Shown: piece by piece, positions 63,901 through 64,000 of the stretch | Position numbering within the stretch: position 1 is the first letter of the stretch | Layout of the letters: each line of letters starts with the position of its first letter | Assembly: GCA_031285625.1 (NCBI GenBank) | Contig: JAITVV010000070.1 | Span: forward strand, 41,532-105,531 | Reading direction: 5' to 3' | DNA length: 64,000 nt | Source: Prevotella sp. | GTDB lineage: Bacteria; Bacteroidota; Bacteroidia; Bacteroidales; Dysgonomonadaceae | Program-made: the position numbers and the translations under genes | Notes under the pieces: model-generated | The model's input: only the letters and a program-made list of their open reading frames with translations | Database searches by the model: none | What the model was told of the DNA's origin: nothing

Positions 63901-64000
63901 TGCCCCTCGTGCCAGTCTAAATTGACCCCATGTACCAAAATATGTTTGACCCTTTTCGCCAAAATAAAAATGTCCCCTGTCGGAATATAAACCAACAGGG
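63901..64000. mobile_element. End of an IS21-type insertion element (runs out of the window)
   Basis: Four related motifs recur at 22-24 base steps: TGCCCC (63901), TGACCCC (63923), TGACCC (63947) and TGTCCCC (63971); in the first three a CCA follows 5-7 bases later. Such iterated ends bind the IstA transposase of IS21-family elements. The transposase genes would lie to the right, so the family call rests on the repeats only. Confidence 0.55.

Noticed and set aside
1-64000. CRISPR arrays, rRNA or tRNA genes
   Set aside because: No regularly spaced identical repeats and no recognisable cloverleaf or rRNA sequence were seen on reading.

Overview
The window reads as a chromosomal stretch of an anaerobic member of the Bacteroidales, most likely Dysgonomonas or a close relative (inference). 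Supporting signs are an AT-rich genome, a SusC-type receptor, Bacteroidetes promoters with a TAnnTTTG -7 box, almost no Shine-Dalgarno sequences, two GH172 (DUF2961) enzymes, a FISUMP protein, and the run ftsX-DUF3098-uppP-truB-queA-folK. No rRNA, tRNA or CRISPR array was recognised.

Region 1 (1-22.1 kb) is a sugar and glycan locus. It opens with the N-terminal part of a SusC-like receptor and a ribokinase. A seven-gene minus-strand operon (11.5 to 3.1 kb) follows: a UroD-fold protein, a GH38-like lipoprotein (DUF5054), two more UroD-fold methyltransferase-like proteins, a corrinoid protein, a MetH-activation-domain protein and an MFS sugar permease. Divergent from it on the plus strand lie a helical-repeat protein, a second ribokinase, a GH13-like enzyme with three F5/8C domains, a GRP-type sugar permease and two GH172 proteins. 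My reading is that glycans are cut outside the cytoplasm, sugars are imported by the two permeases and pentoses phosphorylated by the ribokinases, while the corrinoid module removes a methyl group from a methylated sugar or glycoside. This is the most novel system in the window. Its substrate cannot be read from sequence.

Region 2 (22.2-30.4 kb) holds a DUF3667 membrane protein, prfB with a programmed +1 frameshift, an S9 peptidase, a LolA-like protein, trxB and ffh.

Region 3 (30.6-42.7 kb) is a long minus-strand run: lysS, gpsA, an Imm51-like protein, pgi, rlmN, pdxA, then a set resembling the Bacteroides inositol-lipid locus (nucleotidyltransferase, ATP-grasp, CDP-alcohol phosphotransferase, GNAT, HAD, ino1).

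Region 4 (43.0-53.5 kb) has a FISUMP protein, a MATE exporter, a tldD/tldE pair split by a GNAT and an outer-membrane barrel gene with duplicated flanking DNA, and a GHL10 protein. Region 5 (53.5-60.1 kb) is housekeeping: folK, queA, truB, uppP, DUF3098, ftsX, galM, coaA. Region 6 (60.5-64 kb) is accessory: an APH-family kinase, a truncated GNAT, a stress set (DUF892 protein, a 46-residue Lys/Ser/Thr-rich protein, manganese catalase), and at the right edge iterated repeats typical of an IS21-type element end.
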